Assembly: GCF_900111075.1 (NCBI RefSeq)
Contig: NZ_FOFZ01000010.1
Coordinates: 1-64,000, forward strand
From: Flavobacterium frigoris
GTDB lineage: Bacteria > Bacteroidota > Bacteroidia > Flavobacteriales > Flavobacteriaceae
Reading direction: 5' to 3'
Length of the DNA stretch: 64,000 bases
The translations under genes and the position numbers were made by a program. Below the pieces are notes generated by a model. It was not told the DNA's origin and did not search any database. It saw only the letters and a program-made list of their open reading frames with translations. Each line of letters begins with the position of its first letter. Position 1 is the stretch's first letter. This document shows positions 44,104 through 52,585 of this stretch, piece after piece.

Positions 44104-45966
44104 ATGAATTACTTATCAGTTGAAAATATCTCGAAATCCTACGGAGAGAGAACGCTTTTTGAAAACATCTCTTTTGGGATTAGCAAAGACCAGAAAATTG
44201 CCTTTATAGCCAAAAACGGTTCGGGAAAAACTACTATAATGAGTATCATTAATGGTTTGGACGAATCAGATACTGGACAGGTGGTTTTGAGAAAAGGAAT
44301 CAAAATGGCTTTCTTGTCTCAAAACAATAATCTACAGGACGAACTGACCATTGAGGAAAGTATTTTTGCCTCGGATAATGAAACTTTGAAAGTAATTGAA
44401 GCCTACGAAAAAGCATTAGAAAACCCAGAAGACGAAGAAGCGTACCAAAAAGCTTTTGACGGAATGGATCAACACAATGCATGGGATTTTGAAACCCAAT
44501 ACAAGCAAATTTTGTTCAAACTGAAGTTGGAAGACTTCAAACTGAAAGTAAAAAACCTTTCGGGTGGACAGCAAAAACGTTTGTCTCTGGCTATCATTTT
44601 GATCAACCGTCCAGACTTACTGATTCTGGATGAACCTACGAATCACTTGGATTTAGAGATGATCGAATGGCTTGAAGCTTATTTTGCCAAAGAAAACATT
44701 ACCTTGTTTATGGTGACGCACGACCGTTTCTTCTTAGAGCGTGTTTGTAACGAAATCATCGAACTGGACAATGGAAAATTATATTCCTACAAAGGAAACT
44801 ACTCTTACTACTTAGAGAAAAAAGAAGAACGCATTGCTTCTGAAAATTCAAGTGTGGACAAGGCTCAAAACCTTTTCGTTAAAGAATTAGAATGGATGCG
44901 ACGTCAGCCGAAAGCGAGAACGACTAAATCGAAATCGCGTCAGGATGATTTCTACGACATTAAAGAAAAAGCACAAAGTCGCCGTAAGGAAAACAAGGTA
45001 GAACTTGAAATCAATATGGAACGTATGGGAAGCAAGATTATTGAGCTTCACAAAATCTCCAAGAAATTCAAGGATCATGTGATCATGGATAATTTCAGTT
45101 ACGACTTCCAACCAGGAGAGCGTATTGGAATCATTGGAAAAAACGGAACTGGAAAATCAACTTTTTTAAATTTATTAACTGGATCACTTCCGCTTGATGC
45201 TGGAAAAGTAGTGATTGGTGAAACAATAAAAGTGGGTTATTATACTCAAAGCGGAATCAACCCGAAACCGGGACAACGTGTAATTGATGTCATTAAAGAA
45301 TACGGAGAATTTATTCCGTTGATGAAGGGAAGAATTATTTCGGCCTCGCAATTGCTAGAGCGTTTTCTTTTTGATGCCAAAAAACAATATGACTTTGTAG
45401 ACCGATTGAGCGGGGGAGAATTAAAACGTTTGTATTTATGTACTGTTTTGATTCAGAATCCTAACTTCTTGATTCTGGATGAACCAACAAACGATTTGGA
45501 TATTGTAACCTTAAATGTATTAGAAAGTTTTCTTTTGGATTATCCAGGATGTTTACTAGTGGTTTCTCACGATAGATATTTCATGGACAAAATTGTAGAT
45601 CACTTATTCATCTTTAGAGGCGATGGTGTGGTCGAAGATTTCCCTGGGAACTATTCTGATTTCAGAGCCTACGAAGACAGTACAGATGTGGCTCAAAAAG
45701 AGGAAAACAAGGCAGAGAAGAAAGACTGGAAGCAAAACAACCCAACAGGGAATTTGACTTTTAACGAGCAAAAAGAATATCAAAAAATAGAAAAAGAAAT
45801 CAAGGATTTAGAAGTTCAAAAAATTGCAATCGAGCAATTATTCACGGACGGAAAAGTACCCGATAACGACATATCAAAAAAAGCAAAAGAACTCGAAAAC
45901 ATCAATAATAAAATTGAAGATAGAGAAGAACGCTGGTTTGAGCTGAGCGCAAAGATCGAGGGATAA
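44104..45966 (+). CDS. ABC-F family ATPase (ribosome-associated type)
   Basis: A 620-residue protein with two ABC domains and no membrane part. Walker A sequences are AKNGSGKTT and GKNGTGKST. Signatures are LSGGQQKRL and LSGGELKRL. Walker B with the EPTNHLDLE/EPTNDLDI pattern marks ABC-F. A charged linker joins the domains near residues 240-310, and the C-terminal 90 residues are a coiled-coil (EQKEYQKIEKEIKDLEVQKI), which matches the Uup-type subgroup. ABC-F proteins act at the ribosomal E site or on DNA structures. A resistance role is not implied. A predicted 90-base leader precedes it. Confidence 0.92.
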   Translation: MNYLSVENISKSYGERTLFENISFGISKDQKIAFIAKNGSGKTTIMSIINGLDESDTGQVVLRKGIKMAFLSQNNNLQDELTIEESIFASDNETLKVIEAYEKALENPEDEEAYQKAFDGMDQHNAWDFETQYKQILFKLKLEDFKLKVKNLSGGQQKRLSLAIILINRPDLLILDEPTNHLDLEMIEWLEAYFAKENITLFMVTHDRFFLERVCNEIIELDNGKLYSYKGNYSYYLEKKEERIASENSSVDKAQNLFVKELEWMRRQPKARTTKSKSRQDDFYDIKEKAQSRRKENKVELEINMERMGSKIIELHKISKKFKDHVIMDNFSYDFQPGERIGIIGKNGTGKSTFLNLLTGSLPLDAGKVVIGETIKVGYYTQSGINPKPGQRVIDVIKEYGEFIPLMKGRIISASQLLERFLFDAKKQYDFVDRLSGGELKRLYLCTVLIQNPNFLILDEPTNDLDIVTLNVLESFLLDYPGCLLVVSHDRYFMDKIVDHLFIFRGDGVVEDFPGNYSDFRAYEDSTDVAQKEENKAEKKDWKQNNPTGNLTFNEQKEYQKIEKEIKDLEVQKIAIEQLFTDGKVPDNDISKKAKELENINNKIEDREERWFELSAKIEG

Positions 45967-45968
45967 AA

Positions 45969-45991
45969 TCCCCCTAGCCCCCGAAGGGGGA
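45969..45991 (+). repeat. Dispersed repeat family C, copy 2
   Basis: CCCCCTAGCCCCCGAAGGGG, directly after the ABC-F stop. It matches the minus-strand copy at 26109-26139. Confidence 0.6.
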
Positions 45992-46017
45992 ATAAAAAGA
46001 CATACTTTATAAAATTA

Positions 46018-46062
46018 AACCCTCAACATTTTTAGCAAGATTGCTTGAAAGTGTTGGGGGTT
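46018..46062 (+). terminator. Two-part terminator hairpin after ABC-F
   Basis: AACCCTCAACA (46018-46028) pairs with TGTTGGGGGTT (46052-46062), with one G-T pair. An inner AGCAA/TTGCT stem lies at 46034-46045. It is 50 bp after the stop. Confidence 0.65.
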
Positions 46063-46293
46063 GTTGTTATTAGGTAATTTTCTTATTAATAAAATTTTTT
46101 GTACGACAAATCAACTATATTTACTTTCGTTTTGTGCAAAAGTAATTTAGATCGAAAATAGAAATAACTACATTTCGTTTCCATAAAGTTGAGAAACAAA
46201 TAACAACCAAAAACAACAATAACACAAGCTTGTTCGAGTATCTATAATCTTTAGTCCAAAATGAAATACAAAACTATTTACACTTAAAACCCC

Positions 46294-46596
46294 ATGAAAC
46301 AAACCCTCAAATTGAATACAAACTGGGAAAAATTTATAGTGGGAACACTGTATATTATGTTTACAATGACTTTAGTTTTTACACTAATATCGCTATATGT
46401 TCCCCTAAAAGGACTATTCCTTGGGAAAAATTTTACGCTAATCGAATTTCTTTCCTACATAGAATTAAGGAAGTATATACCAGTGATTATTACCGTATCT
46501 ATTGCGATAAATGCTAAAGAATTTAGAAAAAAAAAACAATTATTTCTCCTGACCACAAGGATTAAAAACAAAAATATTCGCAATCTATACCCATAA
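46294..46596 (+). CDS. Hypothetical small membrane protein
   Basis: A 100-residue protein with two hydrophobic segments (about 15-34 and 62-76) and a strongly basic C-terminus (KEFRKKKQLFLLTTRIKNKN). The ATG start follows a typical AT-rich leader. There is no recognised family. It ends 97 bp before carbonic anhydrase, which has its own promoter element, so co-transcription is not required. Confidence 0.5.
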   Translation: MKQTLKLNTNWEKFIVGTLYIMFTMTLVFTLISLYVPLKGLFLGKNFTLIEFLSYIELRKYIPVIITVSIAINAKEFRKKKQLFLLTTRIKNKNIRNLYP

Positions 46597-46667
46597 AATT
46601 ATTCAAGGAAAACTAAAAAAGCAAAGAACCCATTAAAAGAACATTTTAAAATTCGAGTATTCATCTG

Positions 46668-46675
46668 TATATTTG
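46668..46675 (+). promoter_or_regulatory. -7 promoter element for carbonic anhydrase
   Basis: TATATTTG matches TAnnTTTG exactly and is 18 bp before the ATG at 46694. It rules against the upstream in-frame TTG at 46673 as start, since that codon lies inside the promoter. Confidence 0.6.
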
Positions 46676-46693
46676 AACTATAAATACAATCTC

Positions 46694-47323
46694 ATGGATA
46701 TCAAGCAAATTTTCGAAAATAACCAAAATTGGATTGCAAAACAACTTGAAACCGATGCTACTTATTTTGACAAATTAGCCAAAGGACAATCACCAGAATT
46801 TCTATACATAGGTTGTTCAGACAGCCGTGTTTCTGCCGAAGAGCTAATGGGTCTGCAACCCGGTACTGTTTTTGTCCATCGCAATATTGCTAATATGGTA
46901 CCAAATACCGACCTCAATTCCATGTCGGTAATTAATTATGCAGTGACAAATCTAAAAGTAAATCACATTGTGGTTTGTGGTCATTATGGGTGTGGCGGTG
47001 TACTGGCAGCCATGCAACAAGTAGATTTAGGAATATTGAATCCTTGGTTAAGAAATATTCGTGATGTGTACCGGATTCATGTAAAAGAACTAGACGCCAT
47101 AACTGATGAAGAAAAAAAATACAAAAGACTGATCGAATTAAATGTTCAGGAGCAATGCATCAATGTCATCAAGACAGCAGAGGTTCAAAAAGCAAACAGC
47201 GAACGAAATTTAAAAGTCTACGGTTGGATTTTTGACATTCACACTGGAAAATTAATTGATTTGAACATTGACTTTGATGAAATATTAAAAGACATTACAA
47301 AGATTTATAAAATAACAGACTAG
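46694..47323 (+). CDS. Beta-class carbonic anhydrase
   Basis: A 209-residue zinc enzyme that interconverts CO2 and bicarbonate. Zinc ligands are C41 in CSDSR, H97 and C100 in GHYGCGG, with the D43/R45 pair of the active site. The length and the sequence around them fit the plant-like or Can-type beta class. It could feed bicarbonate to the biotin carboxylase encoded elsewhere in the window. The start at 46694 is supported by the promoter position. Confidence 0.95.
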   Translation: MDIKQIFENNQNWIAKQLETDATYFDKLAKGQSPEFLYIGCSDSRVSAEELMGLQPGTVFVHRNIANMVPNTDLNSMSVINYAVTNLKVNHIVVCGHYGCGGVLAAMQQVDLGILNPWLRNIRDVYRIHVKELDAITDEEKKYKRLIELNVQEQCINVIKTAEVQKANSERNLKVYGWIFDIHTGKLIDLNIDFDEILKDITKIYKITD

Positions 47324-47507
47324 TCAAACCCAAGCACATCAATCACAAACGCCATTACGGAATTACAACTAATGTCTGTAAAATGAAACAAAAGGCCGCA
47401 ACAGAAACTATTTGAGTTGTTATTGAAAAAGAAGAAATATTACCTTGCTTACGAACTACTTTGGAAAAAGCAATTTTAGAGACAAAATTAATTAACACTA
47501 AAAAAAA

Positions 47508-47684
47508 ATGAAGAATAATCATTACCTTTTTAATTCATCATTCAAATCATTATCAAGAACGCCTAATAAGATAATGCGAGGATTTATACTGATGGCCCTT
47601 ATTGTTTTTTGTATATTTCAATTAGGAAAAGATTGTGCAAATTATGACAAACGACATTCAGGATATGTAAATAAAACCCGATAA
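47508..47684 (+). CDS. Possible 58-residue single-pass membrane protein
   Basis: ATG 47508 after a run of As, stop TAA 47682. It encodes MKNNHYLFNSSFKSLSRTPN, then one hydrophobic helix (GFILMALIVFCIFQLG) and a polar tail with a basic end. It has no family match that I know. The region is flanked by 12-bp inverted repeats (47396-47407 and 47746-47757). It could be a real small gene or a chance frame. Confidence 0.35.
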   Translation: MKNNHYLFNSSFKSLSRTPNKIMRGFILMALIVFCIFQLGKDCANYDKRHSGYVNKTR

Positions 47685-47839
47685 CCTAGATTTAAACTCT
47701 CCCGAAAGGGATATGATTAATCAATAAAAACCGTAAAAGAGTCTATTTCTGTTGCGGTTTGTAATTTATAAAATTCCACAATTATAAAATGCCTTTGTAT
47801 CTTCGCGTTTCCTTTGTGAAAATCCGTGTAATAACCGCT

Positions 47840-48619
47840 ATGCTATTCCAAATCAAATCTTACCTAAAATTCCTTTGGCATTCTAAGAATGAGCATGCCG
47901 TACACTCCCCTTTTGTATTCAGTTTGATTACCAAATGTTTTTACGACCGCAAGCCAAAACTGGAATACCAAGTTTTAAAAGACTATCGAAAGGCACTTTT
48001 AGAAAATAAAAATACAATTGAAGTCACTGATTTTGGGGCGGGTTCGAAGGTCTTCAAATCCAACAAAAGAGAAATATCAAGGATTGCGAAAACCGCCGGA
48101 ATCACACAGAAACGAGGGGAATTATTGTTTAGAATCACAAGCTATTTTCAGCCTGATGCAATTTTAGAAATTGGTACATCATTAGGATTGGCAACTGTTG
48201 CCTTATCCGTTGGAAACCCAAAAGCACAAATAACGACACTTGAAGGTTGCCCAGAAACATCAAAAATTGCCCAAGAGCAATTAGAGAAATTTGGCTTAAC
48301 CAATGTAGAATTTGTAGTGAGTGAATTTAGTAACTATTTAGAAAAAGTGAATACTTCAATGGAGCCCTTTTCCTTAATCTACTTCGACGGCAACCATCAA
48401 AAGAAAGCTACGCTAGAGTACTTTGATCTATTATTGCCCACAATAACTAATGATACGCTGTGGATTTTTGACGATATCCATTGGTCTGCAGAAATGGAAG
48501 ACGCTTGGGAAACGATAAAAAAACATCCAAAAGTTACGGTAACTATTGACACCTTTCAGTGGGGATTCGTTTTCTTTAGACACGAACAGCCAAAAGAACA
48601 TTTTATCATCCGAGTTTAA
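47840..48619 (+). CDS. Class I SAM-dependent methyltransferase (O-methyltransferase-like)
   Basis: A protein of 259 residues from ATG 47840. The earlier in-frame start at 47789 would add 17 unlike residues. Its N-terminus (KSYLKFLWHSKNEHAVHSPF) is typical of a Bacteroidota methyltransferase group. The SAM-binding block is ILEIGTSLGLATVALS, followed by ITTLEGCPE and IYFDGNHQKKATLEYF. It resembles catechol O-methyltransferase-like folds. The substrate is unknown. It is followed by a terminator shared with the convergent lipoprotein gene. Confidence 0.85.
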   Translation: MLFQIKSYLKFLWHSKNEHAVHSPFVFSLITKCFYDRKPKLEYQVLKDYRKALLENKNTIEVTDFGAGSKVFKSNKREISRIAKTAGITQKRGELLFRITSYFQPDAILEIGTSLGLATVALSVGNPKAQITTLEGCPETSKIAQEQLEKFGLTNVEFVVSEFSNYLEKVNTSMEPFSLIYFDGNHQKKATLEYFDLLLPTITNDTLWIFDDIHWSAEMEDAWETIKKHPKVTVTIDTFQWGFVFFRHEQPKEHFIIRV

Positions 48620-48626
48620 TCCACAA

Positions 48627-48657
48627 AAAAAAGACAGCCATCACTGACTGTCTTTTT
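48627..48657. terminator. Bidirectional terminator
   Basis: AAAAAGACAG and CTGTCTTTTT form a 10-bp stem between the convergent methyltransferase and lipoprotein genes. Confidence 0.85.
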
Positions 48658-48678
48658 CTAACATGAATTAGTAAAACC

Positions 48679-49338
48679 TTATTCTTTAGCTTCTTTCATT
48701 TCCTCTGTTTTTGCTCCCATTCTGTTCAATGTGTACATTGGCGCAAATTTCAATTTTAATGATGCGATTTTTCTATTATCCTCTGATGTAAGCCCCTCTT
48801 TTTCAACAGTATTTTTTCTGTTGTCTAATGCTTCATACATCAATTTAATTTCATCCCAGTCTTCACGAGAATATTTATCTTTGTTATCTTCAACAGTATG
48901 AACAAACTGTTGGTATACGCCATGAATATTGGCTGCATTTACCCAGTCAAAATTCATATCATCACCAATTTTTCCTTCACCAAACAATGAATTTCTCATT
49001 TGTTGTTTAGAACTTGGCATTGAAGCTTCCATATCTGCTTTCATTCTAGCCTGCAATGCAGCATATTTTGCTTTACTAGCTTCTATTTTTGCTTTAGCTT
49101 CTTCATTTTCTTTTAAATCTACAAGTGCTGTTTCAGCTTGACTACTTCTTACTTCATAGGTAGCCTCAATTGAAGACCAGTTTGCTTTAGCATCCACTGC
49201 TGCTACATTTTCTAATGAGTCAACATAAACAACATAAGATTCAACTGTTTTATTTGCTTCCTCTGTCTTTTCGTCTTTACAAGATGTAAATCCTAAGGCT
49301 ATAACCGCCATTCCTAATACTAAATTTGTGCTTTTCAT
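48679..49338 (-). CDS. Helical lipoprotein of unknown function
   Basis: A 219-residue lipoprotein. The signal sequence ends in FTSC, with the lipidated cysteine at about residue 20. The mature part is almost wholly alpha-helical and strongly charged (EEAKAKIEASKAKYAALQAR). Two halves each hold a conserved W or Y. It stands alone, with a 410-bp gap upstream. I do not assign a function; the pattern suggests a periplasmic stalk or bundle protein. Confidence 0.75.
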   Translation of the reverse strand: MKSTNLVLGMAVIALGFTSCKDEKTEEANKTVESYVVYVDSLENVAAVDAKANWSSIEATYEVRSSQAETALVDLKENEEAKAKIEASKAKYAALQARMKADMEASMPSSKQQMRNSLFGEGKIGDDMNFDWVNAANIHGVYQQFVHTVEDNKDKYSREDWDEIKLMYEALDNRKNTVEKEGLTSEDNRKIASLKLKFAPMYTLNRMGAKTEEMKEAKE

Positions 49339-49763
49339 AATGTTTGATTTTATTTTTATTAAATATTATAAAGCGAATGTACAGCGGATTGTATTGCATT
49401 CAATATAAACATGTTAATTATATAAACAATTCCCAAAATTGTGAAATAAATTAAAATTAACACCCTATTAAGAGCTGCAAAACAGTATCAAATTTACCCG
49501 TTTTAAAAATATTTCGCTATAAAACGACTGCTATTGTCAATAATAATCAGCCTAGTGCGCCATTAAAGTATAACGTCTCTTTACAGTGTGCTTAACAATG
49601 ATATTAATTCATTATATGTACAAAACGAGCCTTCAAAAAATATAAAAAAGGCTATCCTATATTTTTTTGTAACAAAAATGTATTTTAAGCAACTTACCTA
49701 TAATTCAAAAGTGTTTTGTACTTTTAAAATTCAAAAAACATAATTCACCAATTGCAAATAACA
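49339..49763. other. AT-rich intergenic region
   Basis: No gene or convincing structured element. TACTTTTA at 49719-49726 is a -7-like element (seven of eight positions) for the LolD-like gene. The rest is AT-rich sequence upstream of the lipoprotein. Confidence 0.5.
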
Positions 49764-50450
49764 ATGTCAAATCCATTAATAAAAATAACCAATATCAAAA
49801 GAGATTTTGTCCTTGGTAACGAGATTATTTATGTACTGAAAGGTATTGATTTAGAAATTAATAAAGGAGAATATGTCGCATTGATGGGACCTTCTGGTTC
49901 CGGAAAGTCTACCTTGATGAATCTTTTAGGTTGTTTAGACACGCCTACATCTGGAACATATATTCTAAATGGCCAAGATGTAAGCAAGCAAAAAGATGAT
50001 GAATTAGCCGAAATCAGAAATAAAGAGATTGGTTTTGTTTTTCAGACGTTTAATCTGCTACCCCGCACCACAGCACTGGCCAATGTAGCTTTGCCAATGA
50101 TCTATGCAGGATATTCTAAATCAGAACGAACCGCTCGCGCTTCCGAAGTATTAGAACAAGTCAACCTTGGTGACCGAATGGATCACCAGCCCAATCAATT
50201 ATCGGGTGGACAACGCCAGCGTGTGGCCATTGCCAGAGCTTTAGTCAACAAGCCTTCTATCATTCTCGCAGATGAACCTACAGGAAACTTAGACAGTAAA
50301 ACCTCTGAAGAGATTATGAAGCTTTTTAATGACATTCATGAGCAGGGCAATACCGTTATTTTAGTAACTCACGAAGAGGAAGTTGCCGCTTACGCACATA
50401 GAATAATTCGTTTACGCGACGGTATGGTGGAAAGCGATATCACAAAATAG
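49764..50450 (+). CDS. ABC transporter ATPase, LolD/MacB type
   Basis: A 228-residue ATPase of the MacB/LolD class. Walker A is [16 protein letters not shown], the Q-loop [13 protein letters not shown], the signature [15 protein letters not shown] and Walker [15 protein letters not shown]. The ATG at 49764 is preferred to an upstream TTG. No permease gene is next to it. Its MacB-type membrane partner must be encoded elsewhere. It may act in lipoprotein release, export of peptides or cell division. Confidence 0.88.
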   Translation: MSNPLIKITNIKRDFVLGNEIIYVLKGIDLEINKGEYVALMGPSGSGKSTLMNLLGCLDTPTSGTYILNGQDVSKQKDDELAEIRNKEIGFVFQTFNLLPRTTALANVALPMIYAGYSKSERTARASEVLEQVNLGDRMDHQPNQLSGGQRQRVAIARALVNKPSIILADEPTGNLDSKTSEEIMKLFNDIHEQGNTVILVTHEEEVAAYAHRIIRLRDGMVESDITK

Positions 50451-50460
50451 TTTTTTTTTC

Positions 50461-50549
50461 AGGAGCTTTTTCCGGCTATTCATTACAATCTTTTTTATCC
50501 TGAACTGCATTCAGAATAAAAAAGGATTTTCACTTCTATCCGGGCTAGG
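50461..50549 (+). repeat. Dispersed repeat family A, copy 3
   Basis: It starts AGGAGC, passes through CATTACAATC, an inner stem of 15 positions with one mismatch (50490-50504 with 50510-50524), then GGATTTTCACTTC, and ends CGGGCTAG. It is directly after the LolD-like gene and may also act as its terminator. Confidence 0.8.
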
Positions 50550-50598
50550 GGAATCGTTTCCAAAATAGCATCCAACTAACCCATTACACTATTCGAAA

Positions 50599-51456
50599 AT
50601 GAAAATTGCCTTACTAACCTGCGGAAAACTGCCTGAATTAACGCCACAAGACCAACTTTTAATTCCTGAACTGGCCAAACATAACATTACTGCAACTGCC
50701 GTAATTTGGGATGATGCAAGTATAAATTGGAGTGATTATAACTATTTAGTTTTTAGAAATACTTGGGATTATTTCGAAAAAGAAACCGAATTCAACCTTT
50801 GGCTTGATCAAATAGAACAATTAGGAATTAAAACACTCAATCCCATTGCAATCATAAAACAGAATAAACACAAGTTTTATTTACGTGAAATGGAACAGCA
50901 GGGAATCAAAATACTCCCTACCGTATTTATAGATAAAACCAATAACCTGAATCTAAAAGAACTAATACCCTTCCATTGGAAAAAAGCGGTTATAAAACCC
51001 GCTTTTTCTGCCGGATCTTATCTTACTGAAGTCTTTGAAACAGCCGAAGCTGACAAAATAAATACCCAATATAAAACCATAGCGTCTCAAAAAGAATTGT
51101 TATTACAGCAGTTTATGCCAGAAATTCAAACGGTAGGCGAAACTTCCATCATATTCTTTAATAAAAAATTCTCCCACGCAGTCAATAAAAAACCTGTCCC
51201 AGGTGATTTTAGGATTCAAGTACAGTTTGGCGGGATATACAGAGTAACGCATCCCGATGCAGAGCGTATAGCCAAAGCGCAAAAAATTGTCGATACCTAT
51301 GCAGGAAAGTTATTGTACGCCAGAGTGGACGGAATTGTAATTGACAATGAGTTGCATCTCATGGAAGTAGAATGCATCGAACCAGATCTATATTTTAACC
51401 TAAGTGAAGGTTCCTTAGAACGATTTGTTAACGCGATAGTGGAATTAATAAAGTAA
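50599..51456 (+). CDS. ATP-grasp domain protein
   Basis: A 285-residue ATP-grasp enzyme. The N-terminal preATP domain starts MKIALLTCGKLPELTPQDQL. The ATP-binding core has KAVIKPAFSAGSY and a C-terminal LMEVECIEPDLYF, where the metal-binding E and N/D should lie. Relatives include the cycloserine ligase DcsG and glutathione synthetase-like proteins, so it likely forms a peptide or amide bond. The substrate is unknown. It is followed by the cobalamin adenosyltransferase gene after 55 bp. Confidence 0.78.
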   Translation: MKIALLTCGKLPELTPQDQLLIPELAKHNITATAVIWDDASINWSDYNYLVFRNTWDYFEKETEFNLWLDQIEQLGIKTLNPIAIIKQNKHKFYLREMEQQGIKILPTVFIDKTNNLNLKELIPFHWKKAVIKPAFSAGSYLTEVFETAEADKINTQYKTIASQKELLLQQFMPEIQTVGETSIIFFNKKFSHAVNKKPVPGDFRIQVQFGGIYRVTHPDAERIAKAQKIVDTYAGKLLYARVDGIVIDNELHLMEVECIEPDLYFNLSEGSLERFVNAIVELIK

Positions 51457-51511
51457 ATTTGGTGTTCCTTGGAAAAACAAGCAAATCCACGAATAAACAA
51501 ATAAACAGCAT

Positions 51512-52081
51512 ATGAAAGTATATACTAAAACCGGCGATACAGGAACAACGTCACTTTTTGGAGGGACACGCGTTCCTAAAGACCATATTAGGATTGAAAG
51601 TTATGGAACTGTAGACGAATTAAACTCCTATATAGGACTGGTTCGTGACCAGGATATGAACTCGCATTACAAAGACACCTTGGCAGAAATCCAAGATCGC
51701 TTATTCACTATTGGAGCGATACTGGCAACACCTCAAGAAAAAGAGGTGAAGAAAAACGGAGAACTTCGTTTAAAAAAATTGGGAATTGTAGAGAGTGATA
51801 TTGAGTTGTTAGAAAATGAAATTGACAGTATGGAAAGCGAACTGCCTGAAATGACTCATTTTGTCTTACCCGGCGGACACACTACTGTGTCATATTGTCA
51901 TATTGCACGATGCGTCTGCCGCCGTGCAGAGCGCCTTGCCGTTCATTTAAGCCATAATGAGCCAGTAGCTGAAATTGCAATTAAATACCTGAACCGCCTT
52001 TCTGACTATCTTTTTGTATTGGCACGAAAGTTGTCTCATGACTTGAACGCTAAGGAAGTTAAATGGATTCCAAGGAAATAG
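51512..52081 (+). CDS. Cob(I)alamin adenosyltransferase, PduO type
   Basis: A 189-residue enzyme that makes adenosylcobalamin from cob(I)alamin and ATP. The ATP site is TKTGDTGTTSLFGGTRV. The second conserved block is RIESYGTVDELNSYIGL and the third is RCVCRRAERL. Adenosylcobalamin is the cofactor of methylmalonyl-CoA mutase, which would act after the propionyl-CoA type carboxylase encoded at 10.6-14.0 kb. Confidence 0.94.
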   Translation: MKVYTKTGDTGTTSLFGGTRVPKDHIRIESYGTVDELNSYIGLVRDQDMNSHYKDTLAEIQDRLFTIGAILATPQEKEVKKNGELRLKKLGIVESDIELLENEIDSMESELPEMTHFVLPGGHTTVSYCHIARCVCRRAERLAVHLSHNEPVAEIAIKYLNRLSDYLFVLARKLSHDLNAKEVKWIPRK

Positions 52082-52225
52082 TAATCAGTTAAAAAGTATT
52101 CAGAACGCAGTTAAAAAAATCTGAGAATACGAGACGTTTACAGCATAAGCTGAACACTAAAAACTGACTACTGAACACTAAAACAAAAACGTTCTTAACT
52201 TTTTTTAAAAATAAATAGATTTTTA

Positions 52226-52256
52226 CTTGTCTTTTTCGGTAAAATTTTTATTTTTG
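52226..52256 (+). promoter_or_regulatory. Promoter of the DUF2795 gene
   Basis: A -33 TTG at 52227-52229 lies 19 bp before TATTTTTG (52249-52256), an exact -7 TAnnTTTG. The ATG follows 22 bp later. This is the clearest full Bacteroidota-type promoter that I see in the window. Confidence 0.7.
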
Positions 52257-52278
52257 CACAAAACTAAACCGACAAAAA

Positions 52279-52500
52279 ATGTATTGGACATTAGAACTAG
52301 CATCTTATTTAAGTGATGCACCGTGGCCCGCTAACAAAGACGAACTTATTGACTACGCGATACGTGCAGGAGCTCCGTTAGAAGTAGTAGAAAATCTACA
52401 GTCTATTGAAGACGAAGGAGAGATATATGAGTCGATGGAAGAAATTTGGCCGGATTACCCCACTGACGAAGACTATCTTTGGAATGAGGATGAATATTAA
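52279..52500 (+). CDS. DUF2795 domain-containing small protein
   Basis: A 73-residue acidic protein of the DUF2795 family (YWTLELASYLSDAPWPANK, then DELIDYAIRAGAPLEVVENL). The domain is a small helical fold, sometimes linked to RNA polymerase or DNA-binding proteins but without proven function. The highly acidic C-terminus is typical for Bacteroidota. It has its own promoter and a terminator. Confidence 0.88.
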   Translation: MYWTLELASYLSDAPWPANKDELIDYAIRAGAPLEVVENLQSIEDEGEIYESMEEIWPDYPTDEDYLWNEDEY

Positions 52501-52514
52501 ATACATAATCAAAG

Positions 52515-52539
52515 AAAAAGTCTCAAAAGAGGCTTTTTT
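52515..52539 (+). terminator. Terminator after the DUF2795 gene
   Basis: AAAAAGTCTC and GAGGCTTTTT form a stem with one G-T pair and an AAAA loop, 15 bp after the stop, followed by more Ts. Confidence 0.75.
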
Positions 52540-52585
52540 TTTGGTTAAATTTACATTTTAAAATAATTAGAAATACAACCATATT

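Larger units (their letters stand above)
45967..46293. other. Intergenic stretch with repeat and terminator
   Basis: No gene is seen. It holds repeat C copy 2 (45969-45991), a two-part hairpin at 46018-46062, and AT-rich sequence with a TATATTTA promoter-like site near 46119. Confidence 0.5.

Noticed and set aside
49764..50450. LolD-like ATPase as part of a local LolCDE operon
   Set aside because: No permease gene flanks it; the neighbours are an intergenic repeat and an ATP-grasp gene.
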